In this document: piece after piece, positions 35,174-46,738 of the stretch
Position numbering within the stretch: the first letter of the stretch is position 1
Layout of the letters: each line of letters begins with the position of its first letter
DNA from: Planctomycetaceae bacterium
Lineage (GTDB): Bacteria > Planctomycetota > Planctomycetia > Planctomycetales > Planctomycetaceae
NCBI GenBank assembly: GCA_020638955.1
Contig: JACKHO010000008.1
Span: 62,001 to 126,000, forward strand
Direction: 5' to 3'
DNA: 64,000 bases
Made by a program: the position numbers and the translations under genes
Notes under the pieces: model-generated
The model's input: only the letters and a program-made list of their open reading frames with translations
Database searches by the model: none
Told to the model about the DNA's origin: nothing

Positions 35174-36475
35174 TTACTTGAGTTTGGTTGCTCCCGGCTT
35201 CGCCATTTGTGGGAACTCAACCGGAGCATCCCAGTTTGGCGTTTCCGGAACCAGTTTGTCCTCGGAATTCAGTGCCTGTTCCCAAGTCACTTCCTGACCG
35301 GTGTAGGCCGCCATGCGTCCCATAATGGCCATCAGCGTGCTGTTCATCATGCGGTCGCCATTGTGAAGCGGCTTCCCTTCGCGAATCGATTTGAACATTT
35401 CGTTGTGCTCAACCTGGTACATATTGGGAGCTTCGCCCGAGTACTTCCAGGTGGTGCCATCGGCGTAGTCAATGCTGACGCCGCGGCGGCCAATATTGGC
35501 CTTCCCTTTGGAACCGAGCAGATACAGGTTGTTTTCGTTGTGACAACCGGAAATTTGCCGTTGGGCCAGAAAACCGCGGGTTTCGTCCGCCCACTCGTAG
35601 TTGACCTCAATGTGGTCGAAGATGTTTCCACCTTTCGATTCAATTTGACGTCCCCCCACTGCGGTACATGCCTTAGGAGGAACATCTCCCTTGGCCCACG
35701 CGAGCCAGTCGACGGTGTGGCAAGCCTGCTCGACCAGACCATCGCCCGAGAGCCACGTGTAGTTGTACCAGTTGCGAACCATCCACTCGAGATCTGAAAT
35801 TCCGGCGGGACGCGTCTCAGGTGCTGGCATGGGCTTCACAGGACCGGTGAGATAGGTCCCGAACGCACACAGCACCTCACCAATTTCGCCATCCAGCACG
35901 CGTTTGAAGAGTTCGCGGCGGGGATAGTCGTACCGCCAGCAGAAGCCAGCAACCATGGCAGCGCCGTTCTCTTTCGACTTCCGCACCGACTCCAACGCCC
36001 AGCGTGCACCGGGACCATCGGTCGCCATCGGCTTTTCGGTGAAAATGTGCTTTCCTTTTTCGACGGCGTAGGCCAAATGCTCAGGACGGAATCCCGGAGG
36101 CGTCGCCAGAATGACGACGTCACAACTGTCGACCACATAGCGGTATGCATCCAGGCCCGAAAACTTGTTTTCCTCCGGGACGAGCACGCGGTCTGCGATT
36201 TCTTTCTGCTTCTTCAAGGCATTGAGACTTCCTTCAATTTGGTTGGCGAAGGCGTCACCCATTGCCACAAGCTGGGCTCCCTCATCGGCATGCAACGCCT
36301 GACTGGCTGCCCCGGTTCCACGGCCACCGCAACCGACGAGTCCCACACGAAGAATGTCGCTGCCTGCCGCGTAGACACCAGCGGTGCTGCCAAGCGTTCC
36401 GACCAAACCCGCCGCGGTAGCGACGGTTGATGCTTTCAGAAAATCGCGACGATGAGGAGCCTTGTTGTCAGACAT
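35174..36475 (-). CDS. Gfo/Idh/MocA family oxidoreductase, Tat-exported (second)
   Basis: 433 residues from the ATG at 36475. Tat signal 'HRRDFLKASTVATAAGLVGTLGSTAGVYAAG'. NAD-binding 'RVGLVGCGGRGTGAASQAL', then 'HIFTEKPMATDGPGARW' with the Glu-Lys-Pro loop and 'GFCWRYDYPRRELF' before the substrate domain. It is a different subfamily from the one at 23060 (longer insert, 'NYTWLSGDGLVEQACHTVDWLAWA'). The natural substrate, probably a sugar or its acid, cannot be inferred. It ends at the terminator at 35086-35128. The next minus-strand gene downstream is the malate-type dehydrogenase. Confidence 0.93.
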   Translation of the reverse strand: MSDNKAPHRRDFLKASTVATAAGLVGTLGSTAGVYAAGSDILRVGLVGCGGRGTGAASQALHADEGAQLVAMGDAFANQIEGSLNALKKQKEIADRVLVPEENKFSGLDAYRYVVDSCDVVILATPPGFRPEHLAYAVEKGKHIFTEKPMATDGPGARWALESVRKSKENGAAMVAGFCWRYDYPRRELFKRVLDGEIGEVLCAFGTYLTGPVKPMPAPETRPAGISDLEWMVRNWYNYTWLSGDGLVEQACHTVDWLAWAKGDVPPKACTAVGGRQIESKGGNIFDHIEVNYEWADETRGFLAQRQISGCHNENNLYLLGSKGKANIGRRGVSIDYADGTTWKYSGEAPNMYQVEHNEMFKSIREGKPLHNGDRMMNSTLMAIMGRMAAYTGQEVTWEQALNSEDKLVPETPNWDAPVEFPQMAKPGATKLK

Positions 36476-36839
36476 GGGTACTTTCAACACTGTTTCAGTT
36501 TACGAATTCGAAAAGACAAAAAACGGCACCTGCCCCACAGGGTGCAGACATCAGCCATTGTCGATGCATGATAGTCAGCCGTTGCCGCGTTTGTGTAGTC
36601 CCATCATCATTTCATGCTCATCGGCTCATCGAACCATGACATTCCACACCGGCAACTATTGCCGAAACGAACGCACGGACATTGACGACTGGGAAAGCTG
36701 CCCTCGAATGTGCCATGAATCCATCCTGCCAGTCCGCTGATTGCTGAACCCCGACTTTCACCGGCGGCGATAGTTCTATTGTGTCCTTAGAAAAGGATAT
36801 GACAGCATGTCGGGCTCGTTCAGCAATCAGGAGGGGGCA
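36476..36839. other. intergenic region upstream of the ArnT-like gene
   Basis: 364 bases, no supported gene. Divergent promoters for the oxidoreductase (minus) and glycosyltransferase (plus) must be here. Confidence 0.35.
36829..36837 (+). promoter_or_regulatory. ribosome binding site fixing the ArnT-like start
   Basis: AGGAGGGGG ends a few bases before the ATG at 36840, so that codon and not the in-frame ATG at 36807 is the likely start. Confidence 0.6.
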
Positions 36840-38594
36840 ATGTCACAACGACTTGGTGATACGTGCGTCCTCGTCCTGCTCTCCGGGCTGCTATTCCTGA
36901 CGAACCTCGGTGGTCCCAAACTCTGGGACCGAGACGAGCCGAGAAACGCGGGATGTGCCTCAGAAATGCTCCAGCGGAACGACTGGGTCACGCCGACATT
37001 CAATGCCCAGCTGCGACCGCATAAACCCGTCCTGCTCTACTGGGGCATGATGGTCTCCTACTCACTCTTCGGCGCCACAGAGTTCGCAGCGCGTTTGCCA
37101 TCTGCACTGTGCGGAACGGGCTCTGTTCTCCTGACCTACTTCATCGGACGCCGACTCTTCTCGCGTGAGGCCGGAATGTGGGCCGCCATTGCGCTGGCAA
37201 CCACCATGATGTTCGGCGTCGCGGCTCGTGCAGCAACCCCCGATGCACTGCTGATCTTCCTTGTTACGCTGGCTCTCGGAATCTATGCCTTCACAACGAA
37301 CTTCGAAGACGAGGAAGTCATTCTCTTCCCACGTTTCTGGCCAAGTGTTGCGATGTACCTCGTCATGGGACTGGCGACCCTCGCCAAAGGTCCCATTGGA
37401 TTCATTCTACCAACAGCCATCATCGGGATGTTCCTCCTGATTCGCCGCTTGCCCGCCTCTCATGTCGGCGTGGGACGCTGGTGGCAACCGGGCTGGACAT
37501 TGCTCCGTAGTTTTCATCCCGGGCACTTCCTGAAGACTTGCCTTTTCATGCGGCCGCTCACTGCCATTCTGTCAATTCTGGCCGTCGCGCTCCCCTGGTA
37601 TTTGTGGGTGCATGTCCGCACGGAGGGAGCGTGGACCTACGGATTCTTTATTCAACACAACGTCCGCCGGGCCACGAGTTCGATGGAAGGTCATGGCGGT
37701 GGCGTGTGGTTCTATCCCGTCGCACTCCTCGTCGGCTTCTTCCCCTGGTCGGTCTTCTGGATTCCAGCACTCCACGACGGCGTAAGCGAGTGCAAAGAGA
37801 AATCAAACCACAAGGCAGGCTACCTGTTCGCCGCCTGCTGGGTGGGCGTGTACCTGGTGTTGTTCACCATCGCGAAAACCAAGTTGCCGAGTTACATCAC
37901 ACCCTGCTACCCCGGCGTCGCTCTGTTGATGGGAGTCTTTCTGTCGCGACTCGCCGCTGGTTCGGTGGCTCTTTCCCGACTTTGGACCGGCATTACCCTC
38001 GGCACAGTAACCGCCGTCGGTGTCGCCATTGCCATCGCAGTTCCAAAAGCCAGTGAGGTCTTTCTGCCGGGCGAAGCACTGCTGGGAGTCGTGGGGGCCG
38101 TCCTCATTGTTGCAGGGTTCATCGCACTCATTCGTGGCTACCAGCAACGCATGCAAGATTCACTGAGAATTCTCGCGGGTGGAGCCATCGCCTTTTCACT
38201 GGCGCTCTTCGCCATCGCCCCGATGCAGATCAACAAGTACCGTGGCCTGGATGAAATTGTGTCTCACCTGCAATCTGAGGACGAGACCTCAACCTTGTTT
38301 AGCTTTGCCTGTCTTGAGCCAAGCTGGGTCTACTATGCCGGGCAACCCATCGAAGAATATGGTGCCCCCGAACAGGTCCTCGCACGCTGGCGGGAGACGT
38401 TGGAGTCAGGCGAGCAGCCACGGATTATCACGACACAAACGGAGTTTCAACGACTCCGACCGCACCTGCAGTCAGTCCCCTACCGAGTCGAATCGACGCC
38501 CTACTTCCTGAAAGACGAGACCGTCGTTGTCCTCTCACCGGGAGAAGCCGAACCTCTAGAATTGGCGTCTGAAGCGATCCCCATCATTCACTAG
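36840..38594 (+). CDS. ArnT/PMT-like membrane glycosyltransferase
   Basis: 584 residues from the ATG at 36840. GT-C superfamily (PMT_2, ArnT-like). The acidic catalytic loop is 'LWDRDEPRNAGCASEML' near residue 30, and 'FNAQLRPHKPVLLYWGMMV' follows, as in ArnT-type proteins that transfer sugars from polyprenyl-phosphate donors onto lipid A or other lipids. About 11-12 membrane helices follow; 'AARAATPDALLIFLVTLALGIYAF' and 'ALPWYLWVHVRTEGAWTYGFF' are recognisable. The C-terminal soluble part is about 90 residues. Which acceptor it glycosylates is unknown. No nearby lipid-A gene is present. Confidence 0.88.
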   Translation: MSQRLGDTCVLVLLSGLLFLTNLGGPKLWDRDEPRNAGCASEMLQRNDWVTPTFNAQLRPHKPVLLYWGMMVSYSLFGATEFAARLPSALCGTGSVLLTYFIGRRLFSREAGMWAAIALATTMMFGVAARAATPDALLIFLVTLALGIYAFTTNFEDEEVILFPRFWPSVAMYLVMGLATLAKGPIGFILPTAIIGMFLLIRRLPASHVGVGRWWQPGWTLLRSFHPGHFLKTCLFMRPLTAILSILAVALPWYLWVHVRTEGAWTYGFFIQHNVRRATSSMEGHGGGVWFYPVALLVGFFPWSVFWIPALHDGVSECKEKSNHKAGYLFAACWVGVYLVLFTIAKTKLPSYITPCYPGVALLMGVFLSRLAAGSVALSRLWTGITLGTVTAVGVAIAIAVPKASEVFLPGEALLGVVGAVLIVAGFIALIRGYQQRMQDSLRILAGGAIAFSLALFAIAPMQINKYRGLDEIVSHLQSEDETSTLFSFACLEPSWVYYAGQPIEEYGAPEQVLARWRETLESGEQPRIITTQTEFQRLRPHLQSVPYRVESTPYFLKDETVVVLSPGEAEPLELASEAIPIIH

Positions 38595-38624
38595 ATGCAG
38601 GTTCAAAACCACAATCTCATCGTA

Positions 38625-38646
38625 CAACGGACGTCCACGTCCGTTG
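38625..38646. repeat. palindromic repeat after the ArnT-like gene
   Basis: CAACGGACGT CC ACGTCCGTTG, a 10-bp perfect stem with a two-base loop. A second inverted pair (CGACGGGC / GTCCGTCG) follows within 60 bases. It may act as a transcriptional stop or be a REP-type repeat. Confidence 0.6.
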
Positions 38647-38790
38647 AATCCGCACCGCCCGGCCAATACGACGGGCGAGGAAGTCCGTCGTACGACTGTC
38701 GAATAACGCATTATTCAAACGGCAATTCGCAATCTCACTCTGGCAGGCGGTCCGCTGCCGGCGAACATTCGAGTCAGCAACCAGCGGGGA

Positions 38791-39189
38791 GTGAATCTCA
38801 CAGCGGTCGTGACGTCTGCTGACACTCTGGGATGTGCCATCTCGGAAATCGAAGTGTTCGTCCCGCAATTGCAGTCGTCCACATTCGATGTCCTGAAGGA
38901 ATGGGCGAAGCAACTCAGCCAGCGCGTGACTTATTTGCTGGAACAAATTGGCCCGTTGGAATTCGACGAACAGGCCGGGCAGGTTCTGATTCGTTCCAAC
39001 AAGCCGGATCAACTCCCTGACGGTGCGCAATACTACGAAATTGTGCTCTCACGCCACGGTGCCGGTAACTTTCTGCTGAAACGCTACCAGTTCACCAAAG
39101 GCCAGGCCGGTCGCCAACCAGTCGACATGCTGCTCACGCGTCAAGTCATCACCAAACTCATCGACGACTTGGAAGCGACCATTCCGTGA
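38791..39189 (+). CDS. hypothetical protein, start uncertain
   Basis: 132 residues from the GTG at 38791, the first standard start codon in the frame. The same frame is open back to the TAA at 38704 and its first 28 codons read 'RIIQTAIRNLTLAGGPLPANIRVSNQRG', which looks like coding sequence continuous with 'VNLTAVVTSADTLGCAISEIEVFVPQL'. So the true start may be a non-standard ATT at 38710 or 38713, or a mutated start. The C-terminal half 'EFDEQAGQVLIRSNKP' and 'YYEIVLSRHGAGNFLLKRY' is well-folded in appearance. I do not recognise the family. It lies on the same strand as the ArnT-like gene. Confidence 0.6.
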   Translation: MNLTAVVTSADTLGCAISEIEVFVPQLQSSTFDVLKEWAKQLSQRVTYLLEQIGPLEFDEQAGQVLIRSNKPDQLPDGAQYYEIVLSRHGAGNFLLKRYQFTKGQAGRQPVDMLLTRQVITKLIDDLEATIP

Positions 39190-39204
39190 CGCGGCAAACG
39201 CCTC

Positions 39205-39345
39205 GTAGGCCGGACCGGAGCAAACCGAAACGTTGCCGGAACTCCGGTCGCAGGACGTTCCTTCATCAAGGCAAAACTCGCTGATGAATGCGGATGCCGT
39301 TTGCGCAGTTCCGGCTTTTTTCAGCGACCTGCGGTCCGGCCTACA
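39205..39345. repeat. GTAGGCCGGACC inverted repeat (REP-like)
   Basis: GTAGGCCGGACC at 39205-39216 pairs with GGTCCGGCCTAC at 39334-39345, with a further inner pair of CCGGA-type sequences. It resembles REP/BIME-type palindromes and falls between two genes. Confidence 0.6.
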
Positions 39346-39351
39346 AACATT

Positions 39352-39672
39352 TCAATGCGGGACGTACTGACTTAAGAACGAGCCCACGGCCCATCCGATG
39401 AGGGCGACTGCGAGTGGGGTCACGGCGAATTCGTACTCGCGTCGCCAAATGGCAATCCCCACGCTCGCGAAAAACGCGACGAGGTAACTGAATGCAAAGA
39501 ACACTAAGTGTCCGAGCGTGAGACCCGATTGGCTGGGAAAGACAACGCCGTAGTCAAACATGTTCAGTAACAACAACAACACATACTGCACGACAAGCAA
39601 GACGACCAGAACAATACGCCAGGTTCTCACTTCGAGCTTGCGTTTGCCATCGTCGTCGTTGGTTACCGACAT
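39352..39672 (-). CDS. small membrane protein
   Basis: 106 residues with the ATG at 39672. A basic N-terminus of 17 residues precedes three hydrophobic segments: 18-38 ('WRIVLVVLLVVQYVLLLLL'), 55-72 and 84-102. No Cys or other catalytic residue stands out. It follows metG's end region in the opposite sense of reading and may be transcribed alone. No family is recognised. Confidence 0.65.
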   Translation of the reverse strand: MSVTNDDDGKRKLEVRTWRIVLVVLLVVQYVLLLLLNMFDYGVVFPSQSGLTLGHLVFFAFSYLVAFFASVGIAIWRREYEFAVTPLAVALIGWAVGSFLSQYVPH

Positions 39673-39756
39673 GCGAATTCACGCTCGTTTCAAAATGATT
39701 TTCGCGTCCTGCCTTACAATCTCAACGATCTCAACTACGGCACAGCCACACTAAAC

Positions 39757-39784
39757 CATCTCAACCAAATGCGAGGTTGAGATG
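39757..39784 (-). terminator. probable terminator after metG
   Basis: 10-bp perfect stem CATCTCAACC (39757-39766) / GGTTGAGATG (39775-39784). The T-run on the minus strand is weak. Confidence 0.55.
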
Positions 39785-39815
39785 ATCCAGACGAACGCAT
39801 CCCGACTACGTCAGC

Positions 39816-41870
39816 CTAATGCACACGCATACCCGGCTTCGCACCATCATCGGGATTGAGCAGGAAAATCTCTTTTCCGCCCGGTCCGCAGGCCAGCACC
39901 ATGCCTTCGCTGAGGCCGAATCGCATTTTGCGAGGCTTCAGATTCGCACAGCAGACGACCAGTCGGCCAATGAGGTCTTCCGGGTTGTAGCAACTCTTGA
40001 TGCCGGCAAACACGTTGCGGCGTTCGTCGCCACCGAGTGACAGTGTGAGTTGCAGCAGCTTGTCGGCACCTTCCACATGATTGGCCTCAATGACCCGAGC
40101 CACACGCATGTCGACTTTCACGAAGTCTTCAATGGTGCAGTGTTCTTCGGTCATTGGCTCCGCCTGCAGGGCCTCCGGGCCGTCGTTGTACTGAGCGGCA
40201 GGATCAACTGCTGCGGCGGCTGCCGATTCGTCTTTGGATTCTTCAATCATTTCGTTCACCTTCTGTTCTTCAACACGTGAGAACATATGTTTGTATTTGC
40301 TGACACTTGTTCCCGTCAGCGGCGTTTGTGCGTCGGACCACTTGTCAATGCGGGCACCTAACAACTCTTCCGCCTGAGCGGCCAGTCGCGGCAGCACGGG
40401 CGACAGATAGCAGACGATTTGCCAAAACAGGTTCAGCGCCACACTGCAAACTTCGCGGACCTCTTGCTGGCGCTCAGGGTCTTTCCGCAGCTTCCACGGT
40501 TCCTTGGACTCCACGTACTGATTCGCCGCGTCGGCCAGCGTCATAATTTCCCGGATGGCGTTGCTGTACTCGCAATTCTCATAAGCCTCCGCCAGCTTGT
40601 CGGCCAGTGCCGCTCCCTGCTGGAACAGGCCACCATCTTCGGGATACTCATCGCACAGAGTTTCACCGGCGATGAACTTTGCCGAGCGGCTCGCAATGTT
40701 CACCACTTTGCCGACCAAGTCACTGTCGACCTTCGCCTTGAACTCTTTCAAGTTCAGGTCGAGGTCATCCACCTTCGAGGACAGCTTGGACGCCACGAAG
40801 TAGCGGAAGCCGCTGGGATCAAGATGATCAGCAAACGTCGCGGCGGAAATGAACGTCCCTTTGGACTTGCTCATTTTCTCGCCGTCCACGGTGAGGAACC
40901 CGTGCACGTGGACTTTGGTCGGCAGGCTGAACCCCGCCGTTTTCAGCATGGCCGGCCAGAACAAGGTGTGGAAGTACGTAATGTCCTTCCCAATGAAATG
41001 ATGAATTTCCGTTTCCGGATTCTTCCACCATTTATCGAGGTCCTCCCCATTCGCCTGACACCACTCAGATGTGCTGCCAATGTATCCAATCGGCGCGTCG
41101 AACCAGACATACCAGTAATTGCCGGGAGCGTCGGGAATTTCGAACCCGAAGTACGGAGCCGGGCGCGAGACATCCCAGTCGCGCAGTTCCTTCCCCAGGA
41201 AATGCCCTTTCAGGTAGTTGGCGATTTCCGGCTGCAGGTGCTCTCCCGACTGCGTCCAATCCGCGAGGAACTCATGGAGGTCTTCAATGCGGACGAACAA
41301 ATGCAGCGCCTGCTTAACCACGGGCGTCGCACCACTCAGCGTGCTTTTCGGGTTAATCAGTTCTGAGGGGCTGTGGGTATGGCCGCATTTGTCGCACGAG
41401 TCGCCGTATTGATCTGGGGCGTTGCACTCAGGATTAGGACACGTCCCTTTCACGAACCGGTCGGCCAGAAACGTACCGACTTCGGGATCGAACAGTTGTT
41501 CAATTTCTTTCTCGTGAACTAGGCCGGCTTTGCGAATGGCTGCCCAAACTTCGTGGCATACCTCGCGATTCTGTTCGCTGTTCGTTGATCCATAATTGTC
41601 GAACAGCACATCGAACCGCGCAAAGTCCCGCATATGCGCCTGCTGCATATCCGCAATGAGGTGCACCTCGGAACGATTCTCTTTGCGGGCGCGCAGCATA
41701 ATAGCCGTTCCGTGCGTGTCATCGGCACAGAAGTAACGGCAGTCATGCCCCCGCAGCTTTTGGAACCGCACCCAGATGTCCGTCTGGATGTACTCGACGA
41801 GGTGGCCAATATGAATATGGCCATTCGCGTACGGCAATGCTGCGGTCACGAGAATTCGACGTTGTGTCAT
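39816..41870 (-). CDS. metG: methionine--tRNA ligase
   Basis: 684 residues from the ATG at 41870; the longer frame (42053) reads through the palindromic repeat 41963-41987. Class I synthetase charging tRNA-Met. HIGH motif at 20-23 ('YANGHIHIGH'), KMSKS at 332-336 ('EKMSKSKGTF'), and a four-Cys zinc knuckle 'CPNPECNAPDQYGDSCDKC' (about residues 145-165). The C-terminal 100 residues are an EMAP/CsaA-like tRNA-binding domain ('DFVKVDMRVARVIEANHVEGADKLLQLTL') that makes dimers in the long form of MetRS. The gene has its own downstream hairpin. Next gene upstream is ppdK, also on the minus strand. Confidence 0.96.
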   Translation of the reverse strand: MTQRRILVTAALPYANGHIHIGHLVEYIQTDIWVRFQKLRGHDCRYFCADDTHGTAIMLRARKENRSEVHLIADMQQAHMRDFARFDVLFDNYGSTNSEQNREVCHEVWAAIRKAGLVHEKEIEQLFDPEVGTFLADRFVKGTCPNPECNAPDQYGDSCDKCGHTHSPSELINPKSTLSGATPVVKQALHLFVRIEDLHEFLADWTQSGEHLQPEIANYLKGHFLGKELRDWDVSRPAPYFGFEIPDAPGNYWYVWFDAPIGYIGSTSEWCQANGEDLDKWWKNPETEIHHFIGKDITYFHTLFWPAMLKTAGFSLPTKVHVHGFLTVDGEKMSKSKGTFISAATFADHLDPSGFRYFVASKLSSKVDDLDLNLKEFKAKVDSDLVGKVVNIASRSAKFIAGETLCDEYPEDGGLFQQGAALADKLAEAYENCEYSNAIREIMTLADAANQYVESKEPWKLRKDPERQQEVREVCSVALNLFWQIVCYLSPVLPRLAAQAEELLGARIDKWSDAQTPLTGTSVSKYKHMFSRVEEQKVNEMIEESKDESAAAAAVDPAAQYNDGPEALQAEPMTEEHCTIEDFVKVDMRVARVIEANHVEGADKLLQLTLSLGGDERRNVFAGIKSCYNPEDLIGRLVVCCANLKPRKMRFGLSEGMVLACGPGGKEIFLLNPDDGAKPGMRVH

Positions 41871-41962
41871 CAATCGAGACCTTTCAGAACGAAAATGCAA
41901 TTGGACTGTGGTGATCTTAAGGGACCGAATCCAATGCCGATAGGTTCGCTCACCCGCAATTT

Positions 41963-41987
41963 CACAGACAGGAATGTCTGTGCCACC
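41963..41987. repeat. GTCTGTG-type palindromic repeat, copy 2
   Basis: CACAGACA-GGAA-TGTCTGTG, perfect 8-bp stem, followed by CCACC, identical in layout to the copy upstream of ppk2 at 18423. It lies 90 bases upstream of metG. Confidence 0.75.
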
Positions 41988-42009
41988 CCTGAGCACTTCG
42001 ACCCTAAAT

Positions 42010-42048
42010 ACAAACAGCCGTCGCTGGAAAGCTCCCAACGACGGCTGT
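42010..42048 (-). terminator. terminator after ppdK
   Basis: 10-bp perfect stem ACAGCCGTCG (42014-42023) / CGACGGCTGT (42039-42048) followed by T-rich sequence on the minus strand. Confidence 0.65.
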
Positions 42049-42112
42049 CGCATTACTCATTTACTACGGTTAACGAGCGGCTCGGCAGGAGCCTCGCCCT
42101 CCCAGTCGAACC

Positions 42113-44839
<2,727 letters not shown>

Positions 44840-45079
44840 GGGAACGATTCCTCACCAAGTTTGAACGCACCGATAACGCTCAGCCGGGTTCTTATCCAAC
44901 ACAACACGCGAGGCTTATGCTGCCTCGCATCGCGGGGAATACACATCCCCAGCGCAGACCACGACCGCGAAAGTCGGCAGACTTGTGAAGCGGCAAACTA
45001 TCAGTACGGCATTCGATGTTCAACCCTGCGGGAGATGGCATCAACCAATACCTATGCGTCAAGGCAGTTTAGGGAGAAT
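44840..45079. other. 240-base region between ppdK and the PaaK-like gene
   Basis: Contains a hairpin GCGAGGC / GCCTCGC near 44907-44928 that could end the upstream transcript, and the ppdK promoter should lie here. No gene is supported. Confidence 0.4.
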
Positions 45080-46378
45080 TCAGCCCTGAGCGCGGTGGAA
45101 TCGGCGCCCTTTCATTTCAAAACGTGGCAAGGTGTTCGGCTCGACCACGACGATTTCGGGCTGGAAGTTCAATCGGTTCTTGATTTCCCGATGCGTTTCT
45201 TCCGCCAGTTTTTGAACCTCTTCAGCGCTCAGCGTCGCCGCAGGTTCAATCTCAATGCGGAGATGCGGCATAGCTTTGCGCGTTTCCACAGTCGTCCGGT
45301 ACTCAACCACATCGGGGAATTCACGCAGAATGGCGTCGAGACTCGACGGGAACACGTTGTTCCCACGAATGGTGACCATGTCATCCACCCGGCCCAGAAT
45401 CCCGCCTTCCAACCGCAGGAGTGACAAGCCACTGGGGCACGGCTGCGTCGACTCGCGAACGAGGTCACCGGTTCGATAGCGAATGACAGGCTGCCCCCAT
45501 CGGCCAAGGTTGGTGATGATGAGTTCACCCAGTTGACCAGCTTCAACCGGTTCCGAAGTTTCGGGATCGACGATTTCTGCAATCGCTTCCGTTTCCAGGA
45601 TGAGCAAACCACCAGGCCCCTGCTCCGGCTCAATACCAAGCGACCCAATATCGGTCATCCCCCAATGGTCAAACACCCGAGCTCCCCACGCCGATTCAAT
45701 CCGTTCACGAATCGACGGAATGGCCCCGCCCGGCTCGCCCGCCACCACAATTTTCCTCACGCCAATTTGCTTAAGGTCAATTCCCAACTGTGGCGCAACT
45801 TCTGTCAGTCGCAGCGCATAGGTTGGCGTGCAGCACATGACCGTGGCTTTCATTTCACCCATCATGCGGAGGCGGGCTTCGCTGGTCATGCCACCCATTG
45901 CCAGGGCCAGATTCCCCGCCCGATGCGCCCCATCAAACGCCGCCCAGAACCCGATGAACGGCCCGAACGAGAACGGGAAAGCGACGACATCGTCCTCCGT
46001 CACACCCACAATGCGATAGATTTGAGCCCAGCACTCCATGAACCAGTCCCAACTGGCGGCGGTATCCATCCACCGCATGGGCTTACCGGTTGTGCCCGAA
46101 GTTTGATGCAGTCGGCAGTAATTCGCCTTCTCGTAGGTCAGGTTCGTTCCAAACGGTGCGTGCTGGTTCTGGTCATCCACCAGTTCCTGCTTCAGGCAAA
46201 ACGGCAAACGCCGAATGTCGTCCCAGGTCTGCAAATCGGCCGAGGAAACACCCGCAGCTGTTAACTTGGCTCGCCAGAATGGGTTGGATTCCTCAACCGC
46301 CGACACAAGTGCCTGCAGACGCTCCAATTGCATCGCCCGCAATTCCTCACGCGACTGCTGTTCAGGAAATGATGTCAT
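45080..46378 (-). CDS. PaaK-like AMP-forming CoA ligase (phenylacetate--CoA ligase family)
   Basis: 432 residues from the ATG at 46378. Adenylate-forming enzyme: P-loop 'HQTSGTTGKPMRW', then 'MGGMTSEARLRMM', 'GVRKIVVAGEPGG' and 'DHWGMTDIGSLG', with 'YRTGDLV' and 'GRVDDMVTIRGNNVFPSSLD' in the C-terminal domain, all matching phenylacetate-CoA ligase (PaaK) rather than long-chain acyl-CoA synthetases. It would activate an aromatic or short acid to its CoA ester. No other phenylacetate pathway gene is nearby, so the substrate is uncertain. The gene is followed by ppdK and preceded by a small hypothetical gene 75 bases away on the same strand. Confidence 0.9.
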   Translation of the reverse strand: MTSFPEQQSREELRAMQLERLQALVSAVEESNPFWRAKLTAAGVSSADLQTWDDIRRLPFCLKQELVDDQNQHAPFGTNLTYEKANYCRLHQTSGTTGKPMRWMDTAASWDWFMECWAQIYRIVGVTEDDVVAFPFSFGPFIGFWAAFDGAHRAGNLALAMGGMTSEARLRMMGEMKATVMCCTPTYALRLTEVAPQLGIDLKQIGVRKIVVAGEPGGAIPSIRERIESAWGARVFDHWGMTDIGSLGIEPEQGPGGLLILETEAIAEIVDPETSEPVEAGQLGELIITNLGRWGQPVIRYRTGDLVRESTQPCPSGLSLLRLEGGILGRVDDMVTIRGNNVFPSSLDAILREFPDVVEYRTTVETRKAMPHLRIEIEPAATLSAEEVQKLAEETHREIKNRLNFQPEIVVVEPNTLPRFEMKGRRFHRAQG

Positions 46379-46453
46379 TTCTAATTCTTTCCTCGGCCAA
46401 TCTCGGCAACGTCCGGGTTGCACAGGCATTCCAGACTACGTTCCCAGAACGGC

Positions 46454-46738
46454 TTACGACTTCTTCTTTCCAATACGTCCCGACTGCAAGTCCTTCACAA
46501 CTTCAGCCAGGAGAGTTGGTTCCCGCGAGTTGACCACGTGTTTGACACGGGAATCGGGCACGCCGAGCCGCGTCATGGCCTCTTCTGCCGACTTCCAGTG
46601 GCGATCTTTCTGCTTTTCGGTCGTCGCTAGGTACAAATTGGTTACCAGTTCACTCAACCGCTGATCATCATGATGCTCACGGTTCTCGTAAAACCGGTTG
46701 ATCACTTTCCGCTGATAATCTGAATACTCACGATTCAT
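46454..46738 (-). CDS. small conserved-looking hypothetical protein
   Basis: 94 residues from the ATG at 46738; the longer frame adds 40 residues of no clear folding and is less likely. The sequence is helical and charged: 'EYSDYQRKVINRFYENREHHDDQRLSELVTNLYLATTEKQKDRHWKSAEEAMTRLGVPDSRVKHVV'. No membrane segment or Cys. I think I recognise the 'YQRKVINRFYENRE' opening from planctomycete hypothetical proteins, but cannot name a family. It lies just upstream of the PaaK-like gene on the same strand. Confidence 0.7.
   Translation of the reverse strand: MNREYSDYQRKVINRFYENREHHDDQRLSELVTNLYLATTEKQKDRHWKSAEEAMTRLGVPDSRVKHVVNSREPTLLAEVVKDLQSGRIGKKKS

Noticed and set aside
36807..36839. Earlier ATG for the ArnT-like gene
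   Set aside because: The AGGAGG ribosome site lies after it and before the ATG at 36840.
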